NCBI GenBank assembly: GCA_002418775.1
Contig: DIEU01000011.1
Coordinates: 1 to 8,942 of the forward strand
DNA: 8,942 nucleotides
Direction: 5' to 3'
Source: Firmicutes bacterium UBA5766
Lineage (GTDB): Bacteria; Bacillota; Desulfotomaculia; Desulfotomaculales; Nap2-2B
The position numbers and the translations under genes were made by a program. The notes under the pieces were generated by a model. It ran no database searches and was not told where the DNA came from. It was given only the letters and a program-made list of their open reading frames with translations. Shown in pieces: positions 6,955-8,942 of the stretch. How positions within the stretch are numbered: the first letter of the stretch is position 1; each line of letters opens with the position of its first letter.

Positions 6955-6983
6955 ATTATAATACGTATTAATATACGTTTCAA
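6955..6983 (-). promoter_or_regulatory. Sigma-A type promoter of hicAB
   Basis: On the minus strand TTGAAA (6983-6978) and a perfect TATAAT (6960-6955) are separated by exactly 17 nt. Transcription would start near 6948, giving a leader of only about 16 nt that contains the hicA ribosome site. Confidence 0.82.
6963..6978. promoter_or_regulatory. Candidate HicB operator inside the hicAB promoter
   Basis: ACGTAT-TAAT-ATACGT is an inverted repeat with 6-bp arms that lies almost entirely in the 17-nt promoter spacer and touches the -35 box. A ribbon-helix-helix dimer bound here would block RNA polymerase, fitting HicB autorepression. The repeat is seen; the binding is inferred. Confidence 0.5.
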
Positions 6984-7282
6984 TTCGCAGCAAGGAATTT
7001 TTCCGCGAAAATTTAAAGCATGTTGAAATCTTCTAAGGCCTTCCATTCTTCCAGCACACTTAACATTCTACATAACCGTAAAATCCCGGTTCATCAATAA
7101 AAATAATAAAGCATCTGAATTTAAGAGAAAACAGCTAAAAAGCATTAGCATGAATTAAGAAAGGGTAAAAATTGTGAATAGTTGCCCATGCCGCCAGCGG
7201 CGCCACGAATTATAAAAATCTTATTTTTAGGATAGTTAGCAAGCAAGAACCACTCCTAGGGAAGCCAACTGCTTTTGTATTC
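6984..7282. other. AT-rich intergenic stretch, no gene seen
   Basis: About 300 bases upstream of hicA and before the transporter remnant show no supported gene. Small symmetric pieces occur: AACCG/CGGTT (7074-7091), a GC-rich GCCGC-CA-GCGGC (7190-7201) and AAAAAT-CTT-ATTTTT (7214-7228), none followed by a T-run convincing enough for a terminator. From 7178 the plus-strand frame stays open into the remnant that follows, but it has no start codon and only a doubtful likeness to the transporters. Confidence 0.4.
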
Positions 7283-7438
7283 ATGTTCGCCTCAGGCAGG
7301 CGCCGGATGTTCGACTATACCAGCAGTTATATTTTGGCTTTTATTCTTGGGGCAGTCTGTTATATAATTGCAATTACAATTATCTCTATATATCTGGTTA
7401 AAAAAATCAAAGCAGGTTTAACTGCAGGTTTATCTTAA
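7283..7438 (+). pseudogene. C-terminal remnant of a further OFA-family MFS copy
   Basis: In the frame ending at TAA 7436-7438 the text MFDYTSSYILAF, then ILGAVCYIIAIT, lines up with FDHTHSYMWAF and TGAVCYVVAIT of the intact copy, that is TM12 and the tail. Before it, FVFMFASG (7274-7297) resembles FLFMFVPA in TM6 of the other copies, so this may be a copy that lost everything between TM6 and TM12; that part is tentative. An ATG at 7283 would give a 51-aa peptide, and no ribosome site is visible. It ends 20 nt before the start of the full-length copy. Confidence 0.7.
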
Positions 7439-7439
7439 G

Positions 7440-7445
7440 AAAGGA
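7440..7445 (+). promoter_or_regulatory. Ribosome binding site before the last transporter
   Basis: AAAGGA lies 6 nt before an ATG at 7452 that is out of frame, and 13 nt before the in-frame TTG at 7459. The spacing favours the wrong-frame ATG, so a natural or sequencing frameshift of one base at the gene's start is possible. Confidence 0.5.
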
Positions 7446-7458
7446 AACAGAATGCAAA

Positions 7459-8712
7459 TTGTCCGAAAGCCCACAGTATACTCCGAAGCTTTTTTACGGC
7501 TGGATCGTTGTTATTGCCCTTACTTTTGTCGGCATGACAGCAGCCACACAGTTGTCCTTCGGCGTCTACGTCATTGATCTGGCCAGAGAATTTGGCTGGA
7601 ACAGGGCGCTGACATCTTCCTTAGCTTCGTTTAACAACTTGTTCTACGGTATTTCTGCTATTATAACGGGCATCTTAGCGGATCGGTACAGCCCTAAAAT
7701 AACCATCTGGGTGGCCGGATTTCTGTTGGGCGCGGGGCTTCTTTTATCCGGCCTGGCTAACAATTACTGGCAATTATTTTTCTTTTTCGGTATTTTGGCC
7801 GGTCTTGGATCCGGCTGCTGCTATTCAATACCTTCTTCAGTCGTTCAAAAGTGGTTTATCGAGAAAAGGGGAGTTGCCCTGGGCATCAGCATGTGCGGGA
7901 TAGGACTCGGAGTCTTTATCATCTCGCTGGTAATAGGCTATATTATTCCCATTTACGGGTGGCGGACAGGTTTTTTCGCTGAAGGAGTCCTTCTTTTTTT
8001 ATTCATGTTCGTGCCTGCCTTTTTCATTGTCCGCGATCCGGAAGAAAAAGGCCTTCTGCCTTATGGAACGAAAAATACTCATCCCGGCAACGGGCTCAAT
8101 AAGTCCCAGCCCAATCTAATCCTGCTGATTAAAAAACTGATTTCCAACCGGACCTTTTTATACCTTTACGGCAATCAATTTTTCACCTGTATTGCGCTGC
8201 TGATTGTCTCCACCCATGTTGTGCCCTTTGCCGAGGATATGGGTATCCCCAAACTGGCTGCGGCAAGCGCGATGGGGCTGGTCGGTTTATTCAGCGGTTT
8301 GGGGAGACTGCAGGCAGGTTTTGTGTGTGACAAAATCGGCTTTAAGAAAAGCTTGATTATTTTCTGCAGTATGTGCTGTATTGCCTTTTTATATTTAATG
8401 ACTGTTAAAAATCTATGGATGCTCTATATTTTTGTGGTTATCTATTCCCTGGGTTACGGGGGCAAAGCCATGTCACTGCCGGGGCTGGCAGGCTACTTGC
8501 TGGGAACGGGCTCGCTCGGCACGATAATGGGAATAATCTCCTCCGCATACGGCTTGGGAGGTTTTACAGGTTCGATATTAGGCGGCTGGATATTTGACCA
8601 CACGCATAGCTACATGTGGGCTTTTATTACCGGCGCAGTTTGCTACGTGGTAGCCATAACGTTAGCTCTCCTGACTAAAAAAGAGACTATCCTTGAAACA
8701 GGCTTGCATTAG
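7459..8712 (+). CDS. OFA-family MFS transporter, full-length copy
   Basis: This is an inner-membrane transporter of 417 aa with about 12 predicted helices (for example 13-33, 53-72, 82-99, 138-162, 168-191, 232-255, 352-375, 386-406) and a central loop at about 192-231. Motif A, GILADRYSPK, is at 71-80 between TM2 and TM3, and its second-half counterpart GRLQAGFVCDKIGFKK at 282-297. FYGW at the N-terminus, FIEKRGVALGISMCGIGLG and the two-fold layout fit the oxalate/formate antiporter family, whose members move small mono- or dicarboxylates; the substrate here is unknown. Lys336 in GYGGKAMS falls near TM10 and could matter for an anionic substrate (inference). The start is TTG 7459; one base less upstream would join ATG 7452 as MKLSESPQ. 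It ends 5 nt from the convergent pyrF stop. It is the only copy with an unbroken body. Confidence 0.9.
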   Translation: MSESPQYTPKLFYGWIVVIALTFVGMTAATQLSFGVYVIDLAREFGWNRALTSSLASFNNLFYGISAIITGILADRYSPKITIWVAGFLLGAGLLLSGLANNYWQLFFFFGILAGLGSGCCYSIPSSVVQKWFIEKRGVALGISMCGIGLGVFIISLVIGYIIPIYGWRTGFFAEGVLLFLFMFVPAFFIVRDPEEKGLLPYGTKNTHPGNGLNKSQPNLILLIKKLISNRTFLYLYGNQFFTCIALLIVSTHVVPFAEDMGIPKLAAASAMGLVGLFSGLGRLQAGFVCDKIGFKKSLIIFCSMCCIAFLYLMTVKNLWMLYIFVVIYSLGYGGKAMSLPGLAGYLLGTGSLGTIMGIISSAYGLGGFTGSILGGWIFDHTHSYMWAFITGAVCYVVAITLALLTKKETILETGLH

Positions 8713-8717
8713 GGAAG

Positions 8718-8942
8718 TCAGCTAATCTCCTCCAGGATTTTCTGAGCCGGGCTTCTTGGGTCAGCGGCTTTGGTAATCGGCCTGCCGACAACCAGATAGT
8801 CAGCCCCCGCATCAATTGCTTCCCTGGGAGTCACCGACCTTTTGTGGCTGTCAACAGCGCTTCCGGCGCTGCGTATTCCCGGAGTCACAATTAGTATGTC
8901 CCGGCCAAGTTCCTTAACTATGCGCAAAGCCAACATGCAAAA
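8718..8942 (-). CDS. pyrF: Orotidine 5'-phosphate decarboxylase, C-terminal part (runs off the window)
   Basis: This is the last 74 residues of OMP decarboxylase, the final enzyme of UMP synthesis; the frame is open to the window edge at 8942. Diagnostic motifs are IVTPGIRSAGS (phosphate-binding loop), HKRSVTPREAIDAGADYLVV and GRPITKAADP near the C-terminus, all in the order of the Bacillus-type (group 1) enzyme. The stop is TGA 8718-8720. The chain ends shortly after the helix QKILEEIS, as usual. An internal ATG at 8936 is not the start, since most of the TIM barrel must lie beyond the window. The gene probably belongs to a pyrimidine operon to the right and is unrelated to the transporter it converges on. 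Confidence 0.92.
   Translation of the reverse strand, partial: FCMLALRIVKELGRDILIVTPGIRSAGSAVDSHKRSVTPREAIDAGADYLVVGRPITKAADPRSPAQKILEEIS

Larger units (their letters stand above)
4056..8712 (+). repeat. Tandem array of OFA-family MFS transporter paralogues
   Basis: At least four related transporter copies lie on the same strand: two decayed ones (4056-5080 and 5081-6273), a C-terminal remnant (7283-7438) and one full-length gene (7459-8712). Copies 2 and 4 are nearly identical over long stretches, for example the block around KNLWMLYIFVVIYSLGYGG; copy 1 is more diverged but keeps AEDMGIPKLAAA and KRxxALGISMCGI. The opposite-strand hicAB pair sits between copy 2 and the remnant. Successive duplication followed by deletion is the simplest reading. 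Confidence 0.75.

Noticed and set aside
6933..7046. Longer hicA frame starting at ATG 7046
   Set aside because: It would begin upstream of the promoter itself, and the strong AGGAGGG serves the GTG at 6932.
7074..7091. AACCG/CGGTT hairpin as a terminator
   Set aside because: The stem is only 5 bp with no adjoining T-run on either strand.
7363..7383. TATAAT at 7363-7368 and inverted repeat ATAATTG-CAATTA-CAATTAT as promoter or operator of the last transporter
   Set aside because: No -35 at a usable distance, and the sequence lies in the coding text of the transporter remnant, so AT-rich codons explain it.
1..8942. CRISPR array, tRNA, rRNA, transposase or attachment site
   Set aside because: I looked for regularly spaced repeats, cloverleaf sequences, transposase motifs and flanking direct repeats on both strands and saw none.

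Overview
The window looks like a chromosomal piece of an anaerobic Gram-positive bacterium of the Clostridia, most like the Peptococcaceae (Pelotomaculum/Desulfotomaculum type). This is an inference from gene content: Firmicute-style type IV pilin genes with strong AGGAGG ribosome binding sites, a beta-oxidation type acyl-CoA dehydrogenase, a family of OFA-type major facilitator transporters, a HicAB module, and a pyrF end resembling the Bacillus type. No RNA gene, insertion sequence or CRISPR array is visible.

Layout. (1) 8-2274, minus strand: a three-gene minor-pilin operon reading right to left, pilV-like, pilW-like, then a pilX-like gene with a large repetitive beta-solenoid body. (2) 2275-2630: a long AT-rich leader upstream of the pilins, holding a possible folded RNA (2542-2621). 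(3) 2631-3866, minus strand: an acyl-CoA dehydrogenase and its hairpin terminator. (4) 4056-8712, plus strand: a tandem array of OFA-family MFS transporters. Copy 1 (4056-5080) has an internal deletion of about 235 bp and is frameshifted. Copy 2 (5081-6273) has no start codon and a 1-nt frameshift near its 3' end. A remnant of a further copy (7283-7438) keeps only the last transmembrane segment and tail. Only the last copy (7459-8712) is full length, and its start is a TTG lying 5 nt beyond an out-of-frame ATG. (5) 6288-6983, minus strand: a hicA-hicB toxin-antitoxin pair with a textbook sigma-A promoter whose spacer contains an inverted repeat; it sits between copy 2 and the remnant. (6) 8718-8942, minus strand: the C-terminal part of pyrF, convergent with the last transporter.

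How it fits together. The pilins would be processed by a prepilin peptidase and placed in a type IV pilus or pseudopilus, with the solenoid protein plausibly exposed at the tip. The acyl-CoA dehydrogenase and the first transporter are divergent and share a 183-bp intergenic region, which is compatible with uptake and oxidation of an organic acid, but the substrate cannot be read from the sequence. The transporter array looks like a locus of repeated duplication and decay; the lesions could also partly be assembly or base-call errors in near-identical repeats. I see no clear evidence for a wholly new defence or metabolic system. The best leads are the pilin-solenoid protein, the structured pilin leader and the decaying transporter array.
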